From NCBI GenBank assembly GCA_965531145.1, contig CBESOE010000008.1:1-64000 (forward strand): a stretch of DNA of 64,000 nt. The letters are read 5' to 3'. Position 1 is the stretch's first letter. Each line of letters begins with the position of its first letter. The translations under genes were made by a program, and so were the position numbers. Below the pieces are notes generated by a model. The model did no database searches. It was not told the origin of the DNA and saw only the letters and a program-made list of their open reading frames with translations. Source of the stretch: JAQAZP01 sp965531145 (GTDB lineage: Bacteria; Acidobacteriota; JAQAZP01). Positions 26,459 through 35,028 of this stretch are shown piece by piece.

Positions 26459-27718
26459 TTATTCCACCAGCCAGAGGGTCAGTTGGGGGAAGTAGGTGAT
26501 GAGTATCAGGCCGAGGATCGAGATGATGAGGAAGGGGAGGGCGGCGATGTAGAGGCGGACGATGGGCTTTTTGAAGCGGAAGCTGGAAATGAAGAGGTTC
26601 AGCCCCACCGGGGGGGTGGAGTAGCCGATCTCCAGGTTGGTGAGGAAGATCACCCCCAGGTGCACCGGGTTGACGCCGTATTCCAGGGCGATGGGTGCGA
26701 TCAGCGGCACCACCACCACCAGCGCGGAAAAGATATCGAGCATGGCGCCCACGATGAGCAGGAATATGTTGAGCACCAGCAGGAACATGATCTTCCCCGA
26801 GACGTGGGACTGCATGGTCTCCAGGATCTGGAAGGGCACTTCGGCATCGATGAGGTAGTTGGTGTAGGCCAGGGCCGCGCCGAGGATGATCAGAATCCCG
26901 CCCACCAGTACCATGCACTCGCGGAAAATGCGGGGCATGTCCCGGAGTTTCACGTCACGGTAGAGCACCACTTCAACCAGCAGTACCAGGAACGCGGTGA
27001 GGGCCGCCGCCTCGCTCACCGCCAGCCAGCCACTGAAGATGCTGCCCAGCACGATCACCGGCAGGGGCAGTTCCCACTTGGCCTCCCAGAGCGCCGCCCC
27101 GGCCTCCTTCCAGTTGAAGGGTGTGCGTTCGGTGCGGCCCCGCGCGCCGGTGATCACGCCGTAGACCCCGATCAGCGACACCATCAGGATGCCGGGCACC
27201 AGGCCGCCGCGGAACATGTCGTCCACGCTGACCGATGCGACGATGGCGTAAAGGATCAGCGGGATGCTGGGCGGAAAGAGCAGCCCCCGGCTGCCCGAGG
27301 TGGTGATCAGGCCCAGGGAAAACCGCTCGCTGTAGCGTTCGGCGATCAGCGCCGGGTAGAGCAGGCCGCCGAGGGCGATGATGGTCACCCCCGAAGCGCC
27401 GGTGAGGGCGGTGAAGGCGGCGCAGGTGATCAGCGCCACCAGGGCCAGGCCGCCCGGCATCCAGCCCATCAGTGCCCGGGAGACCCGCAGCAGCCGCTGG
27501 GGGCTGCCGCTTTCCGCCATCAGGTATCCGGAAAAGGCGAACAGCGGGATGCTGATCAGGATCGGCATGTTGGCCATGCGGTACATCTCGATGATCACCA
27601 GCTGGGAGTCCAGCTCCGCCAGGGTGAAGCTGGCCAGCGCGCTGGTGGCGATGACCACGAAGAGCGGCACGCCGGCAATGGCCAGCAGCACCACGATGAT
27701 GCCGAGGAGGATGGTCAT
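26459..27718 (-). CDS. dctM: TRAP transporter large permease subunit (DctM family)
   Basis: 419 residues with about 12 hydrophobic segments. It has the DctM features SGYLMAESG, GWMPGGLALVALITCAAFTALTGASGVTIIALGG (sodium/substrate site scaffold) and the late PPVGLNLFISSFRFKKP. It uses the sodium gradient to move the substrate delivered by DctP. The start overlaps the dctQ stop by 4 bases. It is last in the tatT-dctP-dctQ-dctM operon. Its final eight codons are copied at 17786-17812. Confidence 0.94.
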   Translation of the reverse strand: MTILLGIIVVLLAIAGVPLFVVIATSALASFTLAELDSQLVIIEMYRMANMPILISIPLFAFSGYLMAESGSPQRLLRVSRALMGWMPGGLALVALITCAAFTALTGASGVTIIALGGLLYPALIAERYSERFSLGLITTSGSRGLLFPPSIPLILYAIVASVSVDDMFRGGLVPGILMVSLIGVYGVITGARGRTERTPFNWKEAGAALWEAKWELPLPVIVLGSIFSGWLAVSEAAALTAFLVLLVEVVLYRDVKLRDMPRIFRECMVLVGGILIILGAALAYTNYLIDAEVPFQILETMQSHVSGKIMFLLVLNIFLLIVGAMLDIFSALVVVVPLIAPIALEYGVNPVHLGVIFLTNLEIGYSTPPVGLNLFISSFRFKKPIVRLYIAALPFLIISILGLILITYFPQLTLWLVE

Positions 27719-28245
27719 GCCGTGTCCTCCCCGAAGGTCTCATCCGCGTCGTCTCTCCAGGCGCTGCGTGCCGAGGTGAAAGCGAAAATGAAGAAGCGGA
27801 CGGTGATGATGACAAAGGCGGCGGGCAGAATCAGCTGGACGATCCAGGTGGGGATATCGAGGAACACGTTTCCACCGAACTCCATCTCGTCCCGCACGAA
27901 CCGCACCGCCGCCCAGGACAGCACGGCACAGATGACAGCGGAGAATAGGTTGGTCAGTGCGGCGAGAACCGCCTTGCCGCGGGGCGGCAGCAACTGGGGC
28001 AGGACGTCGATCTTGATGTGCCGGCCGTCACGGGTGGCCATGGCGGCGCCCAGCATCCCGGTCCAGAGCACCATGTGGCGCAGGAAGGGATCGGCCCAGA
28101 GAATGCTGACTTCAAAGGCGTTGCGCAGGACGATCTGGCCGAAGGCCATCAGGATCATGGCCACCATCAGGGTAGTCATCAGGCCGGACTCCAACTGGTG
28201 CAGGATCCGGAACAGGCCCCGGTCGGTTGTCCCGCGCTCGCTCAT
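27715..28245 (-). CDS. dctQ: TRAP transporter small permease subunit (DctQ family)
   Basis: 176 residues with four membrane helices (LMTTLMVAMILMAFGQIVLR; an RHMVLWTGMLGAAMATRDGRHIKID segment typical of DctQ; a third at about 95-115; a fourth IVQLILPAAFVIITVRFFIF). DctQ stabilises DctM in the membrane. Four-base overlaps on both sides give coupled translation with dctP and dctM. Confidence 0.93.
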   Translation of the reverse strand: MSERGTTDRGLFRILHQLESGLMTTLMVAMILMAFGQIVLRNAFEVSILWADPFLRHMVLWTGMLGAAMATRDGRHIKIDVLPQLLPPRGKAVLAALTNLFSAVICAVLSWAAVRFVRDEMEFGGNVFLDIPTWIVQLILPAAFVIITVRFFIFAFTSARSAWRDDADETFGEDTA

Positions 28246-29300
28246 TCGCCTCCCTGCGCCTGGCGGTATTCCTCAAGGTAGCCAATGACCAGGCCATGAA
28301 ATTCAGCCGAGTAGTCCTTCCCGCGGAGTTTCTTTTCCACCTGGCTGCTGAGTTCCCTGAACTGCTGCAACCCTTCCTTGGTGGGCTGGATCACGCGGAT
28401 CCCCTCCTTTTTGAAGACCTCAATCGCCTCCTTGTCCTCCTTGCGTGTTTCCCGGGAGAGGCGGTCGATGTGCTTCTCGCAGATGTCCTTGACCATCTGC
28501 TGCAGGTTTGCGGGCATTTTACCGAAACTTTTCTTCGTCACCAGCAGGCCGCCGGTGGAATAGGTCAACGGCAGGTCGGTCATGGTCTCCAGCCGGGTGA
28601 ACCACTGCAGGGCGATCACCCCCAGGGGGGTGTTGAAGGCGGTGTCCAGCAGGCCGGTCTGCAGGCCGGTGAGCACATCGCCCACGTCGACGCTCACCGG
28701 GTTGACCCGGGCCTCTTTGAAAACGGTGCTCATGATCGGGTCATTGCCCCACATCCAGGGTTTGGCCTTGCGCAAGTCCTCCACGCTGCGGATCTCCTTG
28801 CGTGAGAAACAGTAGGTGAAGCCCAACTGGGGCCAGCCAAGAATCACATAGCCCTTCTTGCCGAATTCCTCCTCCAGCCGCGGCTGGAGTTTGTCCAGCA
28901 CGTAATTGAACTCCTGGTGGGTCTGGAAGAGCAGCGGCAGCCCCATGGCCCGCAGGTCGGGATATATTTCGGTGAGGCCGCTGCCGGTGAACGCACTGCC
29001 GTGCACCTGGCCCACCCGGATCTTGCGGATCACATCCGACTCGCTGCCCAGCACGCCGCCCGGGTAGACCTTGAACTTCACCTTTTGCCCGGTCTTCTCA
29101 TACACCTCGGCATTCATCTCGTGAAAGATGTCCATCCAGGTGCTGCCGTCCGGGGCGAGGGTGGCCACTTTGATCGTGTGTTCAGCTTTGCCCAGCCTTT
29201 TTGTCGCTGCGTCGGCCCGGGTCCCGGTCAGCAGGACGGCGAGGGCGAGACAGGCGATCAGGGTCAAGCGGATGGCCGGACACCGGCACTGCCTGGTCAT
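28242..29300 (-). CDS. dctP: TRAP transporter substrate-binding protein (DctP family)
   Basis: 352 residues with a signal peptide (residues about 1-30, ending near TRADA). The DctP fold begins IKVATLAPDGSTWMDIFHEM and contains KVYPGGVLGSESDVIRKIRVGQVHG. A FNTPLGVIALQWF segment in the second half stands where other DctP proteins keep their substrate Arg motif, so the ligand may not be a simple C4-dicarboxylate. It is periplasmic and delivers ligand to DctQM. A TatT lipoprotein gene lies upstream, which marks this as a TPAT-type system. Confidence 0.93.
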   Translation of the reverse strand: MTRQCRCPAIRLTLIACLALAVLLTGTRADAATKRLGKAEHTIKVATLAPDGSTWMDIFHEMNAEVYEKTGQKVKFKVYPGGVLGSESDVIRKIRVGQVHGSAFTGSGLTEIYPDLRAMGLPLLFQTHQEFNYVLDKLQPRLEEEFGKKGYVILGWPQLGFTYCFSRKEIRSVEDLRKAKPWMWGNDPIMSTVFKEARVNPVSVDVGDVLTGLQTGLLDTAFNTPLGVIALQWFTRLETMTDLPLTYSTGGLLVTKKSFGKMPANLQQMVKDICEKHIDRLSRETRKEDKEAIEVFKKEGIRVIQPTKEGLQQFRELSSQVEKKLRGKDYSAEFHGLVIGYLEEYRQAQGGE

Positions 29301-29358
29301 ATTCGAACCTCCATGGATGCGCCGGTTCCGGTTCGGCCGGCGGCGGCGCGAAATCGTG

Positions 29359-30273
29359 TCAGAAATAGTCTTCGGAGTATTCCAGCAGGGTCCGGGCCTT
29401 GACCCGGGCCACCTCGTTCATCAGCCGGCTCTCCGGATAGTTCTCCACCGGTGCCTCGAGCACCTGGTTGAGCAGCGATTCATACAGTTCCTGGTCGAAC
29501 ACCTGCCGGGCGTAGTACTGGGCGTAGAGCACCCTGGTCATCAGGAACTCGTCCCCGCTGAACTCCAGCGCCCGCTCGAAGTGGGCCCGCGACTCCTCCG
29601 GCTTGCCGCCAAAGGCTTCGGGTTTGACCCCGTGGTAGATACCGAAAAAAAGGTGCGGCCCACCGAAGAAATACCCCTCGTCAAGTTCGAGGAGCCGTTC
29701 CATCAACAACACCAGCTTCGGCTGCTCGGCGATGGCCGCCATTGAATTACTGTTGGCCGTGATCCATCCGGCGAGGCAGGTGCCGGCGAGAAAGACGTCG
29801 GGGACGTCCTTCTGTTTGATGGCGGGCAAAATCGTCTCGAACTCCCGGCTGGGCCCGCGCAGGGCACCGGCGATGTCCGGCCGGGTCTGGTCCAGCAGGC
29901 GCAGGCTGTAGTCCCGCGAGCGCTCGTAGAGGTGAACCAGCCGCTCCGGCTCCTCCTCGGGAACAAAGGCCGAGGCATATGAGGAATAGGAACGGGCGGC
30001 GGTGCGCAGCAGGGCCGTATCGTCGGGCGAGGAGAGCAGCAGCCCGTCCATCAGCAGTATGTAGGCCGGCAACGCCTCCTGCACCATGCGCACGTCGGGC
30101 TGGCTGGCAATGGCATCGCTCAACCCGTCAAAGGTGGAACCCATCATCTTGGCCGGCAGCTTTTTGGTCAGGCCGCAGCCGCTGAGGGTCACCGCGGCCA
30201 GGCAGACCAGCAGCACCGTTGCCGGGTTCCGCACGATTTTTTTCCAGCCGCCGGCCGGGCGGGGCTCCATCAT
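29359..30273 (-). CDS. tatT: TatT-type TRAP-associated lipoprotein
   Basis: 304 residues beginning with a basic segment and a lipoprotein signal (VLLVCLAAVTLSGCG, lipobox LSGC, near residue 33). The rest is alpha-helical, as in TatT (Treponema Tp0956), a TPR-like trimer that partners the TRAP binding protein TatP. Seen here: SDAIASQPDVRMVQEALPAYILLMDGLL and HLFFGIYHGV..P.AFGGKPEESRAHFERAL, which resemble that family. It is first in the operon, 58 bases ahead of dctP. The likely role is handing hydrophobic ligands across the periplasm; that is inference from the Treponema structure. Confidence 0.88.
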   Translation of the reverse strand: MMEPRPAGGWKKIVRNPATVLLVCLAAVTLSGCGLTKKLPAKMMGSTFDGLSDAIASQPDVRMVQEALPAYILLMDGLLLSSPDDTALLRTAARSYSSYASAFVPEEEPERLVHLYERSRDYSLRLLDQTRPDIAGALRGPSREFETILPAIKQKDVPDVFLAGTCLAGWITANSNSMAAIAEQPKLVLLMERLLELDEGYFFGGPHLFFGIYHGVKPEAFGGKPEESRAHFERALEFSGDEFLMTRVLYAQYYARQVFDQELYESLLNQVLEAPVENYPESRLMNEVARVKARTLLEYSEDYF

Positions 30274-30374
30274 CCCGAATTCCTTTCCCTGATCACTGAA
30301 ATCTCGTGGAATGGGTGATCACGATCATTATACCTGACCGGGGAAGGCGGCCATAGAGGGACACGCCGCCCCGG

Positions 30375-31940
30375 TCAGGACAGGTTCTGGGGCAGCGGGG
30401 CACCGGCTTTGCGGTAGCACTCGGCCAGCTCGTTCTTCAGGGCGGATGTGGCTTTTGACTTGGCTGTCCCGGGCCCCTCCCACTGCACCTTGAGAATCGG
30501 CTCGGTCTGCGAGGGGCGGATGGTGAGCACTTCATCCATCATTTTCGAGAAGTGCTTGATCGATTCGGTGCAGCGGAACTGCAGTCTGGGCCCCAGGTCG
30601 GGAACGCTGGTCTTGAATCGCGACTGCACCTCGCGCAGCAGGTCAACCCGGTGCTCTTCGGGCAGGGAAAACCGCTTGGACCAGACCTTGGTGGAACCAT
30701 CGTCCACTTCACCCAGAACGCCTTCGGCCAGCTCCCGGAAGTTCTTCCCCGAGTCGTAGATCGACTGCACCAGGTGGAGGCTGGCCAGCAGGGCATCGTC
30801 CACCGCCACGTGGCGGAAGCGCTCGTCCCCGTCCAGCGGGGTGAAGAGGAAGTGGCCGGAGGTCTCACCGCCGAAGTGCAGCCGCTCTTCGAGGATGGTC
30901 TCCTTGAACTGCGGGTTGCCGGGCTCGCGGATGATGCAGAGGCCGTCTTTCAGGTTGCCGGCGATCCAGCGGATCACCGACAGCGGCAGCTGGGTGTCGG
31001 CGGCAAACCGCGCCTCGCCCTCACCCAGCACCTGCTGCACCAGGAAGAGGGTGGTCAGTTCGGGCCCGAAATACATCCGGCCGTTGCCGTCCACCACGCT
31101 GAGGCGGTCGCCGTCACCGTCAAAGGCCAGGCCGATGATCGCCGACTCCTGGTACGAGGAGACCGTGCTGGCCAGGTTGATCATATTCCGTTTCCGCGAA
31201 GGGTCGGGGGAATGGGCGGAGAAGGAGCGGTCCGGTGAGCAGTACAGCTTGTGGGTGTAGAGGCCGAGGTCACGCTCGTAGACCTTGACCGCCCTGGGCC
31301 CGATCAGGCCATGGCCGCCGTCGATGACCACCGTGGCCAGCACCGTGCGGTCCATGGTGCTGCGCATCCGGTCGAGCATGCGGTCGACGATCAGGTTGTA
31401 CTGGGGGTTGATGTTGTGCAACTGCCTGGTGCCCGGGGTGGCCGAGATGCGCCAGTTGTCGTTGAGCGCGTCCATGGCCAGCGACTTCAACTGGTCGCCG
31501 CACAGCGGCCGGCGATTGACCACGATTTTCATCCCGTTCTCGTGCTTCTCGCAATGGGAGGCGGTGATCATCACCGACCCGGCCACCTCCATGTCGTCGA
31601 CGAGAAAATTGGCCAGGTAGGTCACCGGGGTGGGGGTCATGCCCAGGTCGAGGACGTGGACGCCGGTCTCGTTCACCGCCTTGATCAGCGCTTTTTTCAG
31701 CGGTTCGGTGCTCTCGCGGTTGTCACCGCTCACCGCCAGATACTGTCCTTCCTCCAGACGGGAGCCCAGAGCCCGCCCCAGCCGGCGCATGTAGTGCGGC
31801 CCGAAATACTTTGAGTCGCCCCGCAGGTCGTAGAGCCGCAGGGTTCGCTCGAAACCGATCATCAGGTTGAGAAAGAGGTAGTCCTTGCTGCCCAGCCGGT
31901 AGTCGAGCTTGAAGGCGTCCGAACCATTTTCGCTGGTCAT
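30375..31940 (-). CDS. Phosphomannomutase/phosphoglucomutase family protein
   Basis: 521 residues of the alpha-D-phosphohexomutase superfamily. The phosphoserine loop is ITASHCEKHENGMKIV (about residue 125), a departure from the common TASHNP. The magnesium loop is AFDGDGDRLSV (about 277). The sugar loop is GGETSGHFLF (about 362), which suits mannose/glucose phosphates, and the phosphate-binding C-terminal loop is RPSQTEPILKV. It interconverts hexose 1- and 6-phosphates for cell-surface polysaccharide precursors. The Fis-type regulator lies 43 bases upstream, so the two may be co-transcribed. Confidence 0.9.
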   Translation of the reverse strand: MTSENGSDAFKLDYRLGSKDYLFLNLMIGFERTLRLYDLRGDSKYFGPHYMRRLGRALGSRLEEGQYLAVSGDNRESTEPLKKALIKAVNETGVHVLDLGMTPTPVTYLANFLVDDMEVAGSVMITASHCEKHENGMKIVVNRRPLCGDQLKSLAMDALNDNWRISATPGTRQLHNINPQYNLIVDRMLDRMRSTMDRTVLATVVIDGGHGLIGPRAVKVYERDLGLYTHKLYCSPDRSFSAHSPDPSRKRNMINLASTVSSYQESAIIGLAFDGDGDRLSVVDGNGRMYFGPELTTLFLVQQVLGEGEARFAADTQLPLSVIRWIAGNLKDGLCIIREPGNPQFKETILEERLHFGGETSGHFLFTPLDGDERFRHVAVDDALLASLHLVQSIYDSGKNFRELAEGVLGEVDDGSTKVWSKRFSLPEEHRVDLLREVQSRFKTSVPDLGPRLQFRCTESIKHFSKMMDEVLTIRPSQTEPILKVQWEGPGTAKSKATSALKNELAECYRKAGAPLPQNLS

Positions 31941-31983
31941 TCCTGCCCCCCTGAAACCGTAGATGCCTTGATTGTCGCGGCCG

Positions 31984-32952
31984 TCAAGAGTTGGTGCGTT
32001 TAAACGCGTTCGGGTCGAGCCCCAACTGCTTGAGACGGGTTTGCAGTGTGCTGCGGGTGATGCCCAGCAACTGGGCGGCGCGAGTCTGTGTGCCGCGGGC
32101 GTGGGCCAGCGCCATGGAGATGATTGCCCGTTCGAGGCCCAGCGGGGCCTGCTGAAACGCCTCCTCGGAGAAGGGTGAATCGGCCTGCCCGTTGAGCAGG
32201 GTGAAGAGCGCCCGGCGCAGCGGATTCATCTCCTCTTCGCTGTTGCCGGCCTGCCCCGGGTGTCCGTCCTCGAATTCGAGAACCGCGTGGCGGTCGATGG
32301 CCGGTTGGGTCCAGCGAACCGTCAGGTCGCGGGAGAGTCTGCGGAAATCGGTAAGCTTGCGGCTGTGCAACCGGTTGACCAGCAGTTCCACGGCGGAGGG
32401 GGAGAGCGATTTGAGGGGGATGCCCAGCTCGTCGGCCCACTCCTCGAACAACTGCTGGAAAATGTTGGCCACAGCCCGCGGCCGGTTGCCCGGTGATAGC
32501 CGCGAGAGCGGGCCGCGGCCCAGTTGCCGTGGTGCCGATGGCCCCGGGGGCTCCGGGGACAGGTTACGTCGGTCGCGCTGGCAGACCAGGCACTCCAGGC
32601 GTCGGACAGCGGAACCGCTGCGCTCGGGCGGCACCTCCACCACCTGGCACCCTTTGAGACTGTAAGCCCAATACAGAACTTCAGGATCGGGGTCACCGGG
32701 GGTGATCAGCACCACAAAGGAGCGGCCACGGCGGGCGAATGACTCCGCCTGCTCCACCGTCTCTTCGTCGGGTTCCTGGGCATCCACCACCACCAGTGGG
32801 AGTCGGGCCCGCACTCCAGGGATTGAGAGCCGCAGAGTCCCCCCCTTGTCCCGGCGGAGGGTCAGTCTCGTGTCGTCGGGCAACAGGCCGAGGAGAGCAT
32901 CCACCCTCTCGTCGGCATCATCCTGTGGCAGTGCCGCTTCTGGCATGGTCAT
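31984..32952 (-). CDS. Fis-type helix-turn-helix regulator with an unassigned N-terminal domain
   Basis: 322 residues. The C-terminal 45 residues (ERAIISMALAHARGTQTRAAQLLGITRSTLQTRLKQLGL) are a Fis-family DNA-binding domain as found at the end of NtrC-like proteins. There is no AAA+ ATPase domain. The N-terminus has an alpha/beta strand pattern (LPLVVVDAQEPDEETV, SFVVLITPGD) suggestive of a receiver-like or Rossmann-like fold, but I see no clear phosphoacceptor set. A CxxC pair (ECLVCQRD) lies near residue 125. A helical segment at 175-215 (NIFQQLFEEWADELGIP) is reminiscent of the region next to sigma-54 activator domains. It is divergent from serS across a 324-base spacer. Confidence 0.72.
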   Translation of the reverse strand: MTMPEAALPQDDADERVDALLGLLPDDTRLTLRRDKGGTLRLSIPGVRARLPLVVVDAQEPDEETVEQAESFARRGRSFVVLITPGDPDPEVLYWAYSLKGCQVVEVPPERSGSAVRRLECLVCQRDRRNLSPEPPGPSAPRQLGRGPLSRLSPGNRPRAVANIFQQLFEEWADELGIPLKSLSPSAVELLVNRLHSRKLTDFRRLSRDLTVRWTQPAIDRHAVLEFEDGHPGQAGNSEEEMNPLRRALFTLLNGQADSPFSEEAFQQAPLGLERAIISMALAHARGTQTRAAQLLGITRSTLQTRLKQLGLDPNAFKRTNS

Positions 32953-33276
32953 CTGAAATTGTGTTCGAAAGTTTCCGTCAGCTGAAGGCTACCCCAAACG
33001 GTCCCCCTGACCGCACTCACCGACACTTCCCCCGGGGAACGAATAACCTGGTCGAAGTGGAGGAATACGTAGCTGATCATAGCATGGATGGGATACACTG
33101 CAAACCCCGTGAATGCTGGATTTGACATGAACCGGCGCTTCGGATAAATTGGGGCTCCTCCACCAGGCGAAGCTGAATTTCCAAGTGATTGAAACGCAAC
33201 CGATAGCGGTTTTACCGGTGGGATATTTTGCCGGAAGCGCCGATCACAAAGGTGGAAAATTTACAGGTGAGATTCG
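32953..33276. other. Divergent spacer between the Fis-type gene and serS
   Basis: No gene seen. It holds the serS promoter (33122-33150) and a leader of about 120 bases with local inversions (GATAGCGGTTTTACCGGTGG) but no T-box consensus (no AGGGTGGnACCGCG) and no terminator hairpin. Confidence 0.6.
33122..33150 (+). promoter_or_regulatory. Sigma-70 promoter for serS
   Basis: TTGACA (33122-33127), a 17-base spacer and TAAATT (33145-33150), 126 bases before the serS ATG. Confidence 0.6.
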
Positions 33277-34560
33277 ATGTATGACCTCTCGTTCGTCCGT
33301 GAAAACGTCGAGGCCCTGATCGCCAAGATCGGGACCCGGGGTGAAGAGTTGAACCTGGATGAGTTCATCCAGTGCGACGGCGAACGGCGCCACCTGCTGA
33401 AAGAGGTGGAGAGCCGCAAGCAGGAGCGGAACGTGCGGTCGAAGGAGATCGGCGCCCTGCGCAAGCAGGGGCAGGACGCCTCCGCGGCCCAGGCCGAGGT
33501 GCGGCAGCTCTCCGATTCGATCAAGGAGAGCGACAAGCGGCTGAAGGAGTGTGAAGCCACCCTGCAGCGGATCATCGAGCGGATCCCCAACCTGCCCCAC
33601 GGCTCGGTGCCGCTGGGCGCCAATGAAAACGACAACCCGGTGGAGCGGGTGGTGGGGGACAAGCCGCTGATGGATTTCCCGGTCAAAGCCCACGACGATC
33701 TGGGTGTGGCCCTGGGCATCTTCGACTTCAAGCGCGCGGCCCGGATGACCGGTAGCCGCTTCTCGCTGCTCTTCGGGGCCGGGGCCCGGCTGGAGCGTGC
33801 GCTGACCAGCCTGATGCTGGACATGCAGACCAAGGAGAATGGCTACCTCGAGGTGATGCCGCCCTTCATCGTCAATGCGGACAGCCTTTTCGCCACCGGC
33901 CAATTGCCCAAGTTCGCCGAGGACCTGTTCAAACTGGAAAAGCTGGAGGGGCAGGATTACTACCTGATTCCCACCGCCGAGGTGCCGGTGACCAACATCC
34001 ACGCCGGTGAACGGCTGAACGGCGCTGATCTGCCCATCCGTTACGCGGCCTTCACCGCCTGTTTCCGCAGCGAGGCCGGCTCCTGGGGCAAGGACACCAA
34101 GGGGCTGATCCGCCAGCACCAGTTCAACAAGGTGGAGCTGGTCAGCTTTGTCGAACCTGACGATTCCTACGACGAGCTGGAGCGGCTCACCGGTCATGCC
34201 GAAGCAGTGCTCCAGCGGCTGGGCCTGCACTACCGGGTGGTGAGCCTCTGCACCGGCGACCTCGGCTTCTCGGCAGCCAAGACCTACGACCTGGAGGTCT
34301 GGGTACCCAGCCAGAACGCCTACCGCGAGATCTCCTCCTGCTCCAATTTCGAGGATTTTCAGGCCCGGCGAGCCGGGATTCGCTTCAAGCCCGAGGGCGG
34401 CGGCAAGGCCGAATACGTCCACACCCTCAACGGATCGGGCCTGGCAGTGGGCCGTACCATGGTGGCGCTGCTCGAGCAGTACCAACAGGCCGACGGCAGT
34501 GTGCGAATTCCCGAAGCGTTGCAGCCATACATGGACGGGATGGACCTCCTCGCTCTCTGA
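33277..34560 (+). CDS. serS: Serine-tRNA ligase
   Basis: 427 residues of class II seryl-tRNA synthetase. The N-terminal antiparallel coiled-coil arm (about residues 28-105, LLKEVESRKQERNVRSKEIG) grips the long variable arm of tRNA-Ser. Motif 2 is CFRSEAGSWGKDTKGLIRQHQF (about 253-275) and motif 3 is NGSGLAVGRTMVALLEQYQ (about 385-405). It charges tRNA-Ser and primes tRNA-Sec where present. Two tRNA-Ser genes lie directly downstream, behind their own promoter. Confidence 0.97.
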   Translation: MYDLSFVRENVEALIAKIGTRGEELNLDEFIQCDGERRHLLKEVESRKQERNVRSKEIGALRKQGQDASAAQAEVRQLSDSIKESDKRLKECEATLQRIIERIPNLPHGSVPLGANENDNPVERVVGDKPLMDFPVKAHDDLGVALGIFDFKRAARMTGSRFSLLFGAGARLERALTSLMLDMQTKENGYLEVMPPFIVNADSLFATGQLPKFAEDLFKLEKLEGQDYYLIPTAEVPVTNIHAGERLNGADLPIRYAAFTACFRSEAGSWGKDTKGLIRQHQFNKVELVSFVEPDDSYDELERLTGHAEAVLQRLGLHYRVVSLCTGDLGFSAAKTYDLEVWVPSQNAYREISSCSNFEDFQARRAGIRFKPEGGGKAEYVHTLNGSGLAVGRTMVALLEQYQQADGSVRIPEALQPYMDGMDLLAL

Positions 34561-34571
34561 ACCGGAAATCC

Positions 34572-34600
34572 TTGACAAGCCGAACCTCTTTCCCTAGACT
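34572..34600 (+). promoter_or_regulatory. Promoter of the tRNA-Ser pair
   Basis: TTGACA (34572-34577), a 17-base spacer and TAGACT (34595-34600), 23 bases before the first tRNA-Ser. Confidence 0.65.
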
Positions 34601-34623
34601 CACCACGTTTTGAGGCGTGACAC

Positions 34624-34709
34624 GGAGGGATGGCCGAGTGGTCGAAGGCGGCGGTCTTGAAAACCGTTGAACGCAAGTTCCGTGGGTTCGAATCCTACTC
34701 CCTCCGCCA
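34624..34709 (+). tRNA. tRNA-Ser (anticodon TGA)
   Basis: Acceptor GGAGGGA pairs with TCCCTCC, followed by G and an encoded CCA. The anticodon loop CTTGAAA gives TGA (reads UCA). It has a long class II variable arm and a T loop GGGTTCGAATCC. Confidence 0.96.
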
Positions 34710-34773
34710 GCCTTGACACGTGACCGGGGGAGTGGTCGCGGCGCGACCGGACCGCGGAGCGTGAAACATATAT

Positions 34774-34863
<90 letters not shown>

Positions 34864-34877
34864 GCCCCACCAATTCG

Positions 34878-34914
34878 AACCCTCGCCTTGCTTGTCCAGC
34901 AGGGCGAGGGTTTT
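34878..34914 (+). terminator. Rho-independent terminator after the tRNA-Ser genes
   Basis: ACCCTCGCC and GGCGAGGGT form a stem across a 15-base loop, followed by TTTTG. It lies 15 bases after the second tRNA. Confidence 0.75.
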
Positions 34915-35028
34915 GAATATGGCTTCGCCCTGGTCGGACGGAGCATCGTCCGCACCGGGGGTGAGTTAATTGAATCCGGGGTTGATTTTCAGGCAGCGCT
35001 GTGTCCGATTTCGCCTCCAAACCAAGGA

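Noticed and set aside
26483..28288. 601-codon plus-strand frame opposite dctM/dctQ
   Set aside because: Asp/Gln/Gly/His-rich antisense frame. The TRAP genes on the minus strand are unambiguous.
33151..33276. T-box riboswitch before serS
   Set aside because: No T-box consensus and no terminator hairpin in the leader.
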